Below are positions 1 through 8,400 of a stretch of DNA of 64,000 nucleotides, one piece after another. Source of the stretch: Lachnospiraceae bacterium (GTDB taxonomy: Bacteria > Bacillota > Clostridia > Lachnospirales > Lachnospiraceae); the NCBI GenBank assembly GCA_015258065.1, contig JABZIZ010000002.1:148916-212915 (forward strand). The letters are read 5' to 3'. The first letter of the stretch is position 1; every line of letters starts with the position of its first letter. The notes under the pieces are model-generated. The model saw only the letters and a program-made list of their open reading frames with translations. It was not told where the DNA came from and ran no database searches. The position numbers were made by a program, and so were the translations under genes.

Positions 1-221
1 TCCGCCCCTGTCAGAGCGCCGAAGATCGGCCCGAGTCCCGCAATATTTAACAGCTGTACCAGAAACAGCTTCCATTGCGGCATGACCACATAATCGACTC
101 CGTCATTGATGGCAACGGCGGGGGTCTCTCTGTCGTCCGGACCGAAGGTCTTTGTCACAAATTTCCCGTAAGTGAAATATCCTGCAATCAAGATCGCAAG
201 ACAGAGTAAAAAACTGAGCAT
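1..221 (-). CDS. cstA: CstA-family carbon starvation / peptide transporter, N-terminal fragment
   Basis: Only the first 73 codons are in the window; the rest lies beyond position 1. The visible protein opens with a hydrophobic helix (residues about 1-20), then GKFVTKTFGPDD, a run ending in VDYVVMPQWKLF, and a second membrane segment with IAGLGPIFGAL. This order matches the start of CstA-family transporters, inner-membrane proteins that take up peptides or pyruvate during carbon limitation. The ATG at 221 is preceded by a strong GGAGG ribosome binding site. The family call is from remembered motif similarity over a short stretch; substrate cannot be judged. Confidence 0.8.
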   Translation of the reverse strand, partial: MLSFLLCLAILIAGYFTYGKFVTKTFGPDDRETPAVAINDGVDYVVMPQWKLFLVQLLNIAGLGPIFGALTGA

Positions 222-334
222 TTTACACCTCCCACATGAAAAGTTAGTAGTTACATTATGCCTATAAAGATTGTATAAACTATATTTTAGTCTATTTCAA
301 CCCCAAAACTTAAAATTCTATACAAACTTTTTTA

Positions 335-865
335 TTACAGACCTGAAATCCTGGTCTTTTTCCAATACGCCCCCATGGAAAAACCTGCTTTTTCCGTTAC
401 TTCATTCGAAAGATATCTTGCAAGTCTCTCGGAATTTGCCTTCCACGACCGTGCCTCCTCTTCCGAACGGAACTCCACTTCCGCATACCAAAAAGCGGTT
501 TCCGCCTCCCCGTCCACATGATTCACTTCCAAAAACAAACCATCCGGCAGCGCATAGGTTCTCCTCACCTTCGGCACCAGCGGATGTGAGATCAACTCTT
601 CCAGCTCGGCAAAGTATCGTTTTTCGATCGGAAATTCTATCTCTTTTCTGGACAAAAGCCCGGACGATTTAAAGGTCAGCAGATAGGATGCTTCTTTTGT
701 ATTTCGCATGGAAATTTCTTCCCTGATTCTGACCGTTGGTTCCACGGAAACATATCCCTGACGCATTTTTTCCTCTTTGACCAGATTTAAATTCACCCCC
801 GCTTTCTCCGGCCAGTCTGAAACCAGCCATTTTCTCTCAATTTCCATCCCGTTTCCCGTTTCCAC
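335..865 (-). CDS. CYTH domain protein (triphosphate tunnel metalloenzyme)
   Basis: A 176-residue cytoplasmic protein with the family signature EIERKW near the N-terminus, followed by alternating charged strands (VRIREE, YLLTFKS, EIEFPI, FLEVNHV, YAEVEF) typical of the CYTH beta-barrel. Known members hydrolyse inorganic triphosphate or thiamine triphosphate or act as class IV adenylate cyclases; the exact substrate cannot be told here. I chose the GTG at 865 because AGGAGG sits seven bases upstream; an ATG six codons later (847) is the alternative and would start directly at MEIERKW. The leader is a purine-rich tandem repeat (880-960). The next gene is divergent. Confidence 0.85.
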   Translation of the reverse strand: METGNGMEIERKWLVSDWPEKAGVNLNLVKEEKMRQGYVSVEPTVRIREEISMRNTKEASYLLTFKSSGLLSRKEIEFPIEKRYFAELEELISHPLVPKVRRTYALPDGLFLEVNHVDGEAETAFWYAEVEFRSEEEARSWKANSERLARYLSNEVTEKAGFSMGAYWKKTRISGL

Positions 866-879
866 CTTCCATCCTCCTT

Positions 880-960
880 TTTCTGTTCCCTTGTCTGTTC
901 CTTTGCCTGTTCCTTTGTCTTTTTCGCTGTCCGTTCCTTTGTCTCCCTCCGTCTGCCCCT
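880..960. repeat. Degenerate 12-nt tandem repeat in the CYTH gene leader
   Basis: About five imperfect copies of GTTCCTTTGTCT on the plus strand, read as AGACAAAGGAAC in the direction of the CYTH gene. Each copy therefore carries a ribosome-binding-site-like AAGGA, and the last one merges into the real AGGAGG before the GTG start. No gene in this stretch is convincing. Confidence 0.7.
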
Positions 961-973
961 TATCTGATTTCGA

Positions 974-1002
974 TTGTACACTTCCATTATTTATAGTATG
1001 AT
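974..1002 (+). promoter_or_regulatory. Sigma-70 type promoter for the MBOAT gene
   Basis: TTGTAC at 974-979 and TATGAT at 997-1002 with a 17-base spacer, placing a start near 1009, about 37 bases before the chosen start codon. Matches to consensus are good but not perfect. Confidence 0.55.
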
Positions 1003-1045
1003 TGCTAGAGTCTGTCTGTTAAAATTTTCACTTATAGAGGAACCT

Positions 1046-2470
1046 ATGTCCGGCTTTACAGATTTAAATTTTATTTTTCGATTTCTCCCCATTGTTTTAT
1101 TCATCAATTTTCTGGCCGGGGAGAAGGCCAGACGTCTGCTGATTCTTGCAGAAAGCTTGGCTTTTTATGCCCTGCTTGACCTGCGTGCCCTCCCTCTGCT
1201 CATCTTCTTTGTAGTCTTAAACTTTATTTTAGCAAAAAAACCTTTCCAGAAAGGTTCCCGTGGAAAGTATTCTTATTTTTTCATCATTACGGCTCTGGAT
1301 CTTGCCACCCTCTTTCTTTTTAAATTGATGAACCTGTTTTCCGGAGGTGGCAATTTTTCTGTGGACGGGAGCGCTTCCTCCTTTTTGCTTCCTGCCGGAA
1401 TCAGCTTCTACCTGTTCAAAATGATTTCCTTCCAGATTGATCTGTATCGGGGGCTGATTCCAAGAAATGTTTCCTTCCTCGACTGTGCTTCCTATTTTTG
1501 TCTTTTTCCGCAGATTACTTCCGGGCCCATTATGCGCTTCCAGGACTATATGAGAAATAAAAGCTGGTCGCATTTATCCCGCCCTTCCACAAAAGACACG
1601 ACGAAGTCCCCCCTCTCGATGATCGAGGACGGCCTTTTCTACTTTGTCGCAGGGCTCTCTTTGAAGGTACTCCTTGCCGATCATCTGGCGATGATTCCGC
1701 ACCAGGCACAGGCCATCGGCTTTTCTTCCATTTCAACCACCCTTGCCTGGATCTGTGCTTATGCCTATTCGCTTCAAATCTATTTTGACTTTTGGGGCTA
1801 CTCCTTAATGGCTTCCGGCATTGCCGTTATGCTGGGGTTTCCTTTTATTCAGAACTTCGATCATCCCTATGCCGCCACCTCGGTGACCTCTTTTTACCGA
1901 AAATGGCATATCACACTGGGACTGTGGTTTCGTGATTATCTCTATATCCCTCTGGGAGGCAGCAAGCGCGGAGACAAGGTCACGATCCGGAATCTTTTCA
2001 TCGTTTGGTTTTTCACCGCGCTCTGGCACGGCTTTGCCCTTCATTTCATTCTTTGGGGGCTCTCGCTTTGCCTCCTGATTGTTTGGGAAAAAATGGTTCT
2101 GGATTATATTCCTTTCTTTTCCAAAATCTTTGGAAGATTTCATGTGCTGGTTTTGGTTCCTCTCACCTGGGTGTTTTTTTCCGTGGAAAAAAGCGCCGAT
2201 CTTCCGATTCTTTTTTCACGTCTTTTCCCCTTCCTTGCCGGTAAGGGGGCAAACGCAACCGTATTTGCCGGAGATTATCAGGAAATTCTCTCTTCCTACG
2301 CACCCTATCTGCTCTGCTCCGTTCTCCTGTTAATCCCCTTTATTTATCGTTTTCTGGAGCAACGAAAACGAAGCTTTGCGACAAAACTCCTCCTCCTTGC
2401 GTTGTTTTGGCTCAGCGTCACCTCTCTCCTGAACAATGCCGCCAATCCGTTTCTGTACCTAAGATTCTGA
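1046..2470 (+). CDS. MBOAT family O-acyltransferase (AlgI/DltB-like)
   Basis: A multi-spanning membrane protein of 474 residues. It has the MBOAT core: YSLQIYFDFWGYS, GFPFIQNFDHPY, SFYRKWHITLGLWFRDYLY and FFTALWHG, whose histidine is the catalytic residue of the family. MBOAT enzymes of this branch move acetyl or acyl groups across the membrane to extracellular polysaccharides or teichoic acid. The next gene encodes a membrane-anchored SGNH protein, the usual partner in O-acetylation systems. I start at ATG 1046, with AGAGG five bases upstream; earlier in-frame ATGs at 974 and 998 lie in or beside the promoter. Which polymer is modified is not visible. Confidence 0.88.
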   Translation: MSGFTDLNFIFRFLPIVLFINFLAGEKARRLLILAESLAFYALLDLRALPLLIFFVVLNFILAKKPFQKGSRGKYSYFFIITALDLATLFLFKLMNLFSGGGNFSVDGSASSFLLPAGISFYLFKMISFQIDLYRGLIPRNVSFLDCASYFCLFPQITSGPIMRFQDYMRNKSWSHLSRPSTKDTTKSPLSMIEDGLFYFVAGLSLKVLLADHLAMIPHQAQAIGFSSISTTLAWICAYAYSLQIYFDFWGYSLMASGIAVMLGFPFIQNFDHPYAATSVTSFYRKWHITLGLWFRDYLYIPLGGSKRGDKVTIRNLFIVWFFTALWHGFALHFILWGLSLCLLIVWEKMVLDYIPFFSKIFGRFHVLVLVPLTWVFFSVEKSADLPILFSRLFPFLAGKGANATVFAGDYQEILSSYAPYLLCSVLLLIPFIYRFLEQRKRSFATKLLLLALFWLSVTSLLNNAANPFLYLRF

Positions 2471-2512
2471 TTCAGGAATTCTGATTGTGATTCGAAGATT
2501 CTGATTCTGCTG
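2463..2512. repeat. Short tandem repeat spanning the MBOAT stop codon
   Basis: Three to four imperfect copies of AGATTCTGATTC; the first copy encodes the last two residues (Arg-Phe) and the TGA stop of the MBOAT gene, and later copies continue into the spacer before the SGNH gene. Confidence 0.6.
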
Positions 2513-2630
2513 CGAATTTGTTCCGGATGACGGTTACGTCCATTTACATTTCTCTGCGGATGGCTAAGATCGTACAATCGCCCAGGTTTCTTCACCTGAA
2601 GATTCCTGACGGAAAGGTTACTGTTTATCG

Positions 2631-3647
2631 ATGAAGAAATACCCTTCTCTACTCACCTGTATTTTAATATCTTCTCTTCTTTTAAGCCTGACCGGTGCCG
2701 TGCGCCTGAAGCAGACGAATTCTCTCACCCTGAAGGAATGGCAGAAGGAGCCGCTTTCCGTGACAGGGCTAAAATGGATCGTTCACGCGTTTCAGGGAAG
2801 TCAGGACAATCTTCCCGAAGAAAATGCAGACGCATCCTCCGGATCCTCCTCTTCCTCTCCCATAGAAACGGCAGGGGCGCAGGCGGATTCCTCTTCTACG
2901 GATCAGCAAGAAGGTCAGGCAGACTCTTCCACACAGAACCCGGCGCAGTCCGGGGCCTCTTCTTCTGGTCTTTTAGCCGGTCAGGACCATTCTTCCTCCG
3001 AATCCGGTCGTACCGATGGAAGTTCCGATTCTGCTGCTCCCGCCCCGGAATTTATCACTGTGGATGCTTCTTACTTTGACGATGCTCTTTTTATCGGCGA
3101 TTCCAGAACCGTCGGTCTGATGCAATACTGCAAGGAGCTAGACGGACATGCGACCTTCTACTGCCAGCAGGCGCTTACCATATTCAATCTTCTAACCAGG
3201 GAGGTTGTCAAAACGGATCACGGGAAGATTTCTATTGATCAGGCACTGCAGGAGAGGCAGTTCGGTAAAATCTACCTGATGATCGGCATCAATGAAATGG
3301 GTACCGGAAATGACGATTATTTCATCAAACATTATCAGGCTGCGATTGAAAGAATCCATGCCTTGCAGCCGAATGCCATCATCTATCTCGAAGCCATTAT
3401 GCACGTGACCGGAAGAAAAAACGCCTCCGATCCTATTTTCAACAATACCAGAATCAATCGTCGAAATGAGCGGATCAAGGCGCTAGCAGACAATGTAACC
3501 TATTTTTATATTGATATGAATGAGGCGATCGATGATGCAAACGGCAACTTGCGGAAGGATCTCTCTTATGATGACGCACATCTGCTCGGATCCTCCTTCG
3601 GGTACTGGTATGATTTCCTGAAAACCCATGCCATTGCGCATGAATAG
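2631..3647 (+). CDS. Secreted or membrane-anchored SGNH/GDSL hydrolase-like protein
   Basis: A 338-residue protein. An N-terminal signal/anchor helix (about residues 8-24) is followed by a low-complexity Ser/Gly/Gln/Asp linker (about 55-135), then an SGNH domain. Its motifs are FIGDSRTVG (nucleophile serine), MIGINEMG (block III) and a C-terminal DDAHL carrying the Asp-His pair. Extracellular SGNH proteins next to MBOAT enzymes transfer or remove acetyl groups on cell-surface glycans; that role is inferred from context. The gene follows the MBOAT gene on the same strand after a 160-base spacer containing a short repeat. The ATG lies about 12 bases after AAAGG, slightly long. Confidence 0.85.
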   Translation: MKKYPSLLTCILISSLLLSLTGAVRLKQTNSLTLKEWQKEPLSVTGLKWIVHAFQGSQDNLPEENADASSGSSSSSPIETAGAQADSSSTDQQEGQADSSTQNPAQSGASSSGLLAGQDHSSSESGRTDGSSDSAAPAPEFITVDASYFDDALFIGDSRTVGLMQYCKELDGHATFYCQQALTIFNLLTREVVKTDHGKISIDQALQERQFGKIYLMIGINEMGTGNDDYFIKHYQAAIERIHALQPNAIIYLEAIMHVTGRKNASDPIFNNTRINRRNERIKALADNVTYFYIDMNEAIDDANGNLRKDLSYDDAHLLGSSFGYWYDFLKTHAIAHE

Positions 3648-3666
3648 ACGCATGAGGGATCCATAT

Positions 3667-5277
3667 TTACTTTTTGATTTTTCGGATCAAAAAACGCAGT
3701 AGAAAAAATCCCATCGCACCAAAAGCAATCAGATATCCGATAAACCCAAGCGCCGGTATTCCGTGCACCTTCGGTTCCATATCGGTCATGCAAATAATGC
3801 TGGAAGAAACGAGAAGCGCCGTAATGCAGATTCCGGTCACCAGATTTCGCACCGACTGAAATACCAGCTCTCTTAGTTCTTCGGAAGCATCCAGCTTCAG
3901 GTTTACCCTGGCTTTCCCTTTTAAATATTCACTCATGATCTCTGCTGTCATGGAGGGGATTTCCGGTCCCTTATGAATGGCTCTCCAGGTCGACCTGAGT
4001 ATTTTGCCTGCTTCCTCCCTAAAATCGATCCTGCCAAGAAAGCTGTCCTGTACGCGAAGCGCCGCAATGTCTACCATGTTGATATCCGGCGCAATTTTCG
4101 AAAGAACCCCTTCGATATGGGCAAATCCTCTTGCAAGCATCGTCATCCCATGGGGAATCGCCAGTTTGTTTGCCTTCATGATTTCCATCAACGCCTGCAT
4201 GGTGTCCGCAATGTTGATCTTCCCCATGGCGGTCGTTCCGTATTTTTCCAAAAACAGCTTGATATCATCGTATAGACGGTCCCTATCCGGTTCTCCCCAG
4301 AAGTCGCAGAGATCCAGGACCGCATTTGTGACCAACTGCGTGTCATGAAGGGCGATTCCCTCCACCCCGCGCACCATGATTTTGCGGTCCCTCTCGCTGA
4401 GCCTTCCCATCATTCCCATATCCAGCCAGACGATTTTCCCTGCCCTTATCCTTACATTCCCCGGATGCGGATCTGCATGGAAAAATCCGTCTTCCATCAC
4501 CTGCTGGATAAAGCTGTTCACAAACTTCCTTCCGATTTCGTTTAAATCATAACCCTGTGACTCCAAAGTCTCCGCATCATCAATCGGAATCCCTCTGATA
4601 TATTCCATGACCAGAACATGGGAGGTGGTATATTTTTTATACAGCTTAGGCACATAAACATAGGCGACATCCGTATGATTTTTTGCAAACTCCTCCATGT
4701 TTGCGGCTTCCTTCAGGAAATCCATCTCTTCCTGTGCCACGGACCACATCTCATCCAGAATCATATCCAGATCCACCAGGTTCTTGAGATCTCCTACCGG
4801 TGGAAGAAATTTAACCGCCTTGTGAAGCAGAGCGATATCTCTGGACATCAGGTCATAGATTCCCTCTCTCTCCACCTTGACAATGACGTCTTTTCCGTCT
4901 AACAACTGTGCACGATGCACCTGTGCAATCGAAGCCGAACCCAGTGCCTTTTCGTTAATGAAACGGAACACCTCCTGCCAGCTGATGCCATAAGACTGTT
5001 CGATCACCCGCAAAACAGCCTCAAACGGCATGGGCGTGACCTCGGAATTGAGCTTCATCAGTTCGTCACAATACGCTTTAGGCAAAATATCCGAGTGCAG
5101 GGACATAATCTGTCCCAGTTTGATATAGGTCGGCCCGAGATCCTCTAAAATCAGTCTCAGCTTTTCCGGTGATACGCCTCTTGTAATTTTGTGCTTAGCA
5201 AGAACAGCCCGCATTTCTTTCAAACGCGAGCTGCCCTTTTCTTTATGGTTCCTTTCTTTCTGATTGATCTGTTGCAA
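3667..5277 (-). CDS. UbiB/ABC1-family atypical protein kinase-like protein
   Basis: A 536-residue protein with the ABC1/ADCK hallmarks: the KxGQ motif in GPTYIKLGQ (about residue 49), an alanine-rich nucleotide loop in GSASIAQVHRA (about 112), the invariant lysine in IVKVER, ADPHPGNV (about 268) and the metal-binding LDMGMMG. Two hydrophobic helices at the C-terminus would anchor it in the membrane. In proteobacteria UbiB supports ubiquinone synthesis, but this organism type has no known ubiquinone, so the role is open. The start is a TTG with GGAG six bases upstream. It lies 44 bases downstream of a small phasin-like gene on the same strand, probably one transcript. Confidence 0.88.
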   Translation of the reverse strand: MQQINQKERNHKEKGSSRLKEMRAVLAKHKITRGVSPEKLRLILEDLGPTYIKLGQIMSLHSDILPKAYCDELMKLNSEVTPMPFEAVLRVIEQSYGISWQEVFRFINEKALGSASIAQVHRAQLLDGKDVIVKVEREGIYDLMSRDIALLHKAVKFLPPVGDLKNLVDLDMILDEMWSVAQEEMDFLKEAANMEEFAKNHTDVAYVYVPKLYKKYTTSHVLVMEYIRGIPIDDAETLESQGYDLNEIGRKFVNSFIQQVMEDGFFHADPHPGNVRIRAGKIVWLDMGMMGRLSERDRKIMVRGVEGIALHDTQLVTNAVLDLCDFWGEPDRDRLYDDIKLFLEKYGTTAMGKINIADTMQALMEIMKANKLAIPHGMTMLARGFAHIEGVLSKIAPDINMVDIAALRVQDSFLGRIDFREEAGKILRSTWRAIHKGPEIPSMTAEIMSEYLKGKARVNLKLDASEELRELVFQSVRNLVTGICITALLVSSSIICMTDMEPKVHGIPALGFIGYLIAFGAMGFFLLRFLIRKIKK

Positions 5278-5321
5278 GAACTTCTCCTGTTCTGTCTCTT
5301 ACTTCTTCACCGCTCCTGTTC

Positions 5322-5606
5322 TTATGATTCGGATTCGTCCTCCTGTTCCTCTGCCTTTGCAATCTGGTCCTTCAGTGCTTTTAGCTGTTCCGGTGTCAGG
5401 TCCTTGACCAGACTTTCGAAATCGTTCTTCTGAGAGGATTTTCTCAGGTTGCGCTTTAATTCCTGGTTAAGTTCCTTTCCCTGCTCAACCGTTAATTCTC
5501 CCTTCTTGACCAGCTCCTTAAATACCTCGGTCGATTTTTCGGCAGTGGTAGCAACTGCACCTACGCCTGCAAGCAATACATTTTTGATTCCATCTGTAAT
5601 TTGCAT
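5322..5606 (-). CDS. Small phasin-like helical protein
   Basis: A 94-residue, strongly charged, helical protein: an N-terminal amphipathic stretch (GIKNVLLAGVGAVATTAEK), then a coiled-coil-like Lys/Glu-rich part and an acidic tail. It resembles the small phasin-like or PHA granule regulator family by overall composition only. It immediately precedes the UbiB-like gene on the same strand, which suggests that they work together, perhaps at the membrane. There is no sign of polyhydroxyalkanoate genes nearby, so granule binding should not be assumed. GGAGG lies just before the ATG. Confidence 0.7.
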   Translation of the reverse strand: MQITDGIKNVLLAGVGAVATTAEKSTEVFKELVKKGELTVEQGKELNQELKRNLRKSSQKNDFESLVKDLTPEQLKALKDQIAKAEEQEDESES

Positions 5607-5655
5607 TTGGGTACCTCCTCCGTTTTTAATATCCCTATTTTACACCCAACTCTTT

Positions 5656-6036
5656 TTATTTGAATATCAACGCCATGATTTTTGGTAAAAAAATAACCAT
5701 GCCGATCATCGCGGCAAAAATGGCGGAGATTAGGACGGCGCCTGCCGCCACGTCCTTTGCCTTTCCCGCCAGCGGATGCCTTTCCCCCTTTGCGGCAAAA
5801 TCCACTGCTGCCTCTACTGCTGTATTTACCATTTCCAGACTCATGATCAGCGCAAACAGAAGGAGACATATAAGCCATTCCTCATAAGAAATATGCAGGA
5901 AAAAACCCAAAATCACCACTGCCACCGTGGCTGCACAGTGAATCTGCATATTTCTTTCCTGCCCGATCACAGCGAAAATGCCGTGAAACGCATAACCGAA
6001 GCTCTTATATAACGGATCTTTTTTCCCCTTTTGCAT
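5656..6036 (-). CDS. dgkA: Diacylglycerol/undecaprenol kinase
   Basis: A 126-residue integral membrane protein with three hydrophobic helices and the family signature SLEMVNTAVEAAVD plus KAKDVAAGAVL. DgkA-type enzymes phosphorylate diacylglycerol or, in Gram-positive bacteria, undecaprenol, returning the lipid carrier to cell-wall synthesis. Length and motifs are normal. The upstream leader to the clc gene is entirely a 16-nt purine-rich tandem repeat in the direction of transcription. Whether lipid carrier or diacylglycerol is preferred cannot be read from the sequence; undecaprenol is more likely in this type of organism. Confidence 0.92.
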   Translation of the reverse strand: MQKGKKDPLYKSFGYAFHGIFAVIGQERNMQIHCAATVAVVILGFFLHISYEEWLICLLLFALIMSLEMVNTAVEAAVDFAAKGERHPLAGKAKDVAAGAVLISAIFAAMIGMVIFLPKIMALIFK

Positions 6037-6042
6037 TCTTCT

Positions 6043-6176
6043 TCCTTTCCCGTTATTATCCTTTCCTATTGCTCCTTCCCTATTGCTTTCCTTCCCTGTT
6101 ATTTTCCTTTCCTGTTATTTTCCTCTCCTGTTATTTTCCTTTCCTATTATTTTCCTTTCCTATTATTTTCCTTTCC
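6043..6176. repeat. 16-nt tandem repeat filling the clc-dgkA spacer and spanning the clc stop codon
   Basis: About eight copies of TTTCCTGTTATTTTCC on the plus strand, read as GGAAAGGAAAATAATA in the gene direction, with increasing decay toward dgkA. The first copy encodes the final Arg-Lys-Gly-Lys of the CLC protein and its TAA stop. Every copy contains AAGGA, like a ribosome binding site. Confidence 0.85.
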
Positions 6177-7467
6177 GATTGATGAGACGGTTCCGCAGTT
6201 TGGAATGTCTGATATTCTGGCTGGAATAGAGCGAATAATAACCGGAAAACGCATAACTCATTGCAATGGCGATCAGATAATAGGGCATTCCTGCGTAGCC
6301 GAAGAGTTCCAAGCAGATAAAGAGAGAAGAAACCGGGCAATTCGTTGCACCGCAGAACAGGCTTCCCATTCCGATGGCAGCACATAAATCCGGTTTCAAA
6401 CCGAACAGGTTTGCATACAATGACCCGAAGGTAGCGCCGATGTACAGAGAGGGAACGATCTCTCCTCCCTTGAAACCGGCGCCCAGAGAAATCGCGGTAA
6501 ATAACATTTTTAACAAAAAGGCGGGATGCGGTGCCTCTCCTTTAAAAGCTTCTTCTATGATATCCATTCCCGCTCCGTTATAGGCCCTTGTTTGCAGCAG
6601 CATGGTCAGTGCAATGACGATGGCACCTCCTGCTGCAATCCTGATGTATGGATTGGCGATCATTTTCTTAAACAATTTCCCGGAACGATGAAGAGAAACA
6701 CAGAGAAGGATGGACACAAATCCGCTTAAAATAGCCAGAATAGAAGCCAGTACAGCGTTTCCAATGCTCATGGTCGGAACAATATGTACCGTAAACAGCT
6801 CCACCTCATATCCCATAAAGAGAGCAAGTCCGTTCGCCGTCAGCGATGCAACTACACAGGGAATCAGGGCCGAGTATTGAATCACACCTACATTGGATAC
6901 TTCCATTGCAAAAAAGGCGGCTGTTAGCGGTGTTCCGAAGAGAGCGGAGAACACGGCACTCATTCCGCACATCGTGACTACCTTGCGGTCTTCATCCCGA
7001 AATCGAAATAATTTTCCCATGTTATAACCGATGCTGCCACCCAGCTGGAGCGCTGCTCCCTCTCTTCCTACCGAAGCCCCGAAGAGGTGTGAGATAACCG
7101 TTGCCACAAAGATTTCCGGTGCCTTACGAATCGGTACCGGTTCCTCTCCGGACAACGAATCGATAATCAGGTTCGTGCCTCTGTCTTCTCTATCCTTCAA
7201 CAAATGGTAAAAGAAAACGATGCCGATTCCGGCAAACGGAAGGAAAAATAGAACCCAATCGTGCGTCTTTCTGAATGCGGTAACCAAAAGAATCAGTTCT
7301 GAAAAGGCCACGCCAACCAGGCCCGCAACCAGGCCTACTGCCACTCCTACAAAGATCAAACGAAACAAATAGACTAGTCCAAGAAAAAAATCCTTCCTGG
7401 ATAGCTTTCCGTCATGATCAAAATCAAACGAAGTTCCGTCCTTCTTGCTTTCTTCTACCTCCGTCAT
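6163..7467 (-). CDS. CLC-family anion transporter, resembling fluoride/proton antiporters
   Basis: A 434-residue polytopic membrane protein with CLC landmarks: GTNLIID (about residue 99) where chloride CLCs have GSGIP, GREGAALQLGG (about 134) with the gating glutamate, and GAGFKGGEIVPSLYIGA near the C-terminal half. GTNLII together with GREG...QLGG recalls the CLC-F branch, which exports fluoride; this is inference, and I saw no fluoride riboswitch upstream. Before the first helix, residues 15-26 form a canonical EF-hand loop (DFDHDGKLSRKD), which is unusual. The C-terminal codons and stop lie inside a tandem repeat. GGAGG precedes the ATG. Confidence 0.85.
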   Translation of the reverse strand: MTEVEESKKDGTSFDFDHDGKLSRKDFFLGLVYLFRLIFVGVAVGLVAGLVGVAFSELILLVTAFRKTHDWVLFFLPFAGIGIVFFYHLLKDREDRGTNLIIDSLSGEEPVPIRKAPEIFVATVISHLFGASVGREGAALQLGGSIGYNMGKLFRFRDEDRKVVTMCGMSAVFSALFGTPLTAAFFAMEVSNVGVIQYSALIPCVVASLTANGLALFMGYEVELFTVHIVPTMSIGNAVLASILAILSGFVSILLCVSLHRSGKLFKKMIANPYIRIAAGGAIVIALTMLLQTRAYNGAGMDIIEEAFKGEAPHPAFLLKMLFTAISLGAGFKGGEIVPSLYIGATFGSLYANLFGLKPDLCAAIGMGSLFCGATNCPVSSLFICLELFGYAGMPYYLIAIAMSYAFSGYYSLYSSQNIRHSKLRNRLINRKGK

Positions 7468-7574
7468 TCAACCCTCCTATTCATTCCCAACGATTCTTCT
7501 TATTTCGCATGACCTTCTTCCTACTCATGCATGGTTGCTTCCTATTTCCTCATCCTCCCCTTCTTTTACATCCC

Positions 7575-8342
7575 TTACTCATCTTTTAGAATCAACCCGA
7601 CCGGACAATGGTCGGAACCCATAATTTCCGTATAAATTTTTGCCTCTTCCAAGCGACTTTCCAGCGCCTTTGAAGTGATCACATAGTCAATTCTCCACCC
7701 CGCATTTTTTTCCCTGGCGCGGAAGCGGTAACTCCACCAGGAATATACGCCCTCCAGCTCCGGATAGAAATACCTCCAGGTATCGATCATACCCGCGTTC
7801 AGAACCGCAGTAAATTTGTCTCTTTCTTCATCTGTGAATCCCGCATTATGATGATTGGATTTCGGATTTTTCAGGTCAATCTCCTGATGCGCTACATTCA
7901 AATCTCCACAGTATATGACCGGTTTCTTTTCTTCCAGCTTTTTTTGATAGGCTAAAAAGGCATCTTCCCAAACCATCCGGTAATCCAACCGCTCCAACTC
8001 CTGCTTGGAATTCGGCACATAGACGCAGGTTAGATAATAATCCTCAAATTCCGCTGTAATGACCCTTCCTTCCTTGTCATGCTCCGGAATCCCCAGCCCG
8101 TAAGTGACAGAAATCGGTTCCGTTTTAGAAAAAAGAGCCGTTCCGGAATATCCTTTTTTTTCTGCATAATTCCAATAAGCGTGATAATCGTTTAATAGAA
8201 GGTCAATCTGTCCCTCCTGCAATTTCGTCTCCTGCAGACAAAGAATATCCGGCTTTTCCTCTTCCACGAAGGGATAGAATGTATTTTTCGCCACACAGGC
8301 ACGAAGCCCGTTCACGTTCCATGAAATAATTTTTGTTGACAT
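7575..8342 (-). CDS. xth: Exodeoxyribonuclease III (AP endonuclease)
   Basis: A 255-residue DNA repair enzyme of the exonuclease III family. It starts SWNVNGLRA (Asn metal ligand), followed by LCLQETKL (catalytic Glu), the conserved tyrosine in YVPNS, GDLNVAH (Asp/Asn pair) and, at the end, IDYV and GSDHCPV (Asp-His pair). It cuts DNA at abasic sites and trims 3-prime ends during base excision repair. Length is normal and all catalytic motifs are present. It is divergent from the acyltransferase gene at 8401 and lies upstream of clc on the same strand, separated by about 107 purine-rich bases with no clear element. Confidence 0.95.
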   Translation of the reverse strand: MSTKIISWNVNGLRACVAKNTFYPFVEEEKPDILCLQETKLQEGQIDLLLNDYHAYWNYAEKKGYSGTALFSKTEPISVTYGLGIPEHDKEGRVITAEFEDYYLTCVYVPNSKQELERLDYRMVWEDAFLAYQKKLEEKKPVIYCGDLNVAHQEIDLKNPKSNHHNAGFTDEERDKFTAVLNAGMIDTWRYFYPELEGVYSWWSYRFRAREKNAGWRIDYVITSKALESRLEEAKIYTEIMGSDHCPVGLILKDE

Positions 8343-8400
8343 TTTGATTTCCTTTCCTTTCTCTTTTGTAGTATTATTTTACCACGGATGAAAGGATGGC

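Noticed and set aside
271..672. Plus-strand open frame opposite the CYTH gene
   Set aside because: Composition and motifs support the minus-strand CYTH protein; the plus frame has no family features or start signals.
3660..3720. Terminator between the SGNH and UbiB genes
   Set aside because: The TTTTTGAT / ATCAAAAA pairing lies within the end of the UbiB gene and has no T tract in either direction.
7468..7574. Fluoride riboswitch before the CLC gene
   Set aside because: Looked for the conserved core in the minus orientation; the leader is purine-rich without a matching pseudoknot pattern.
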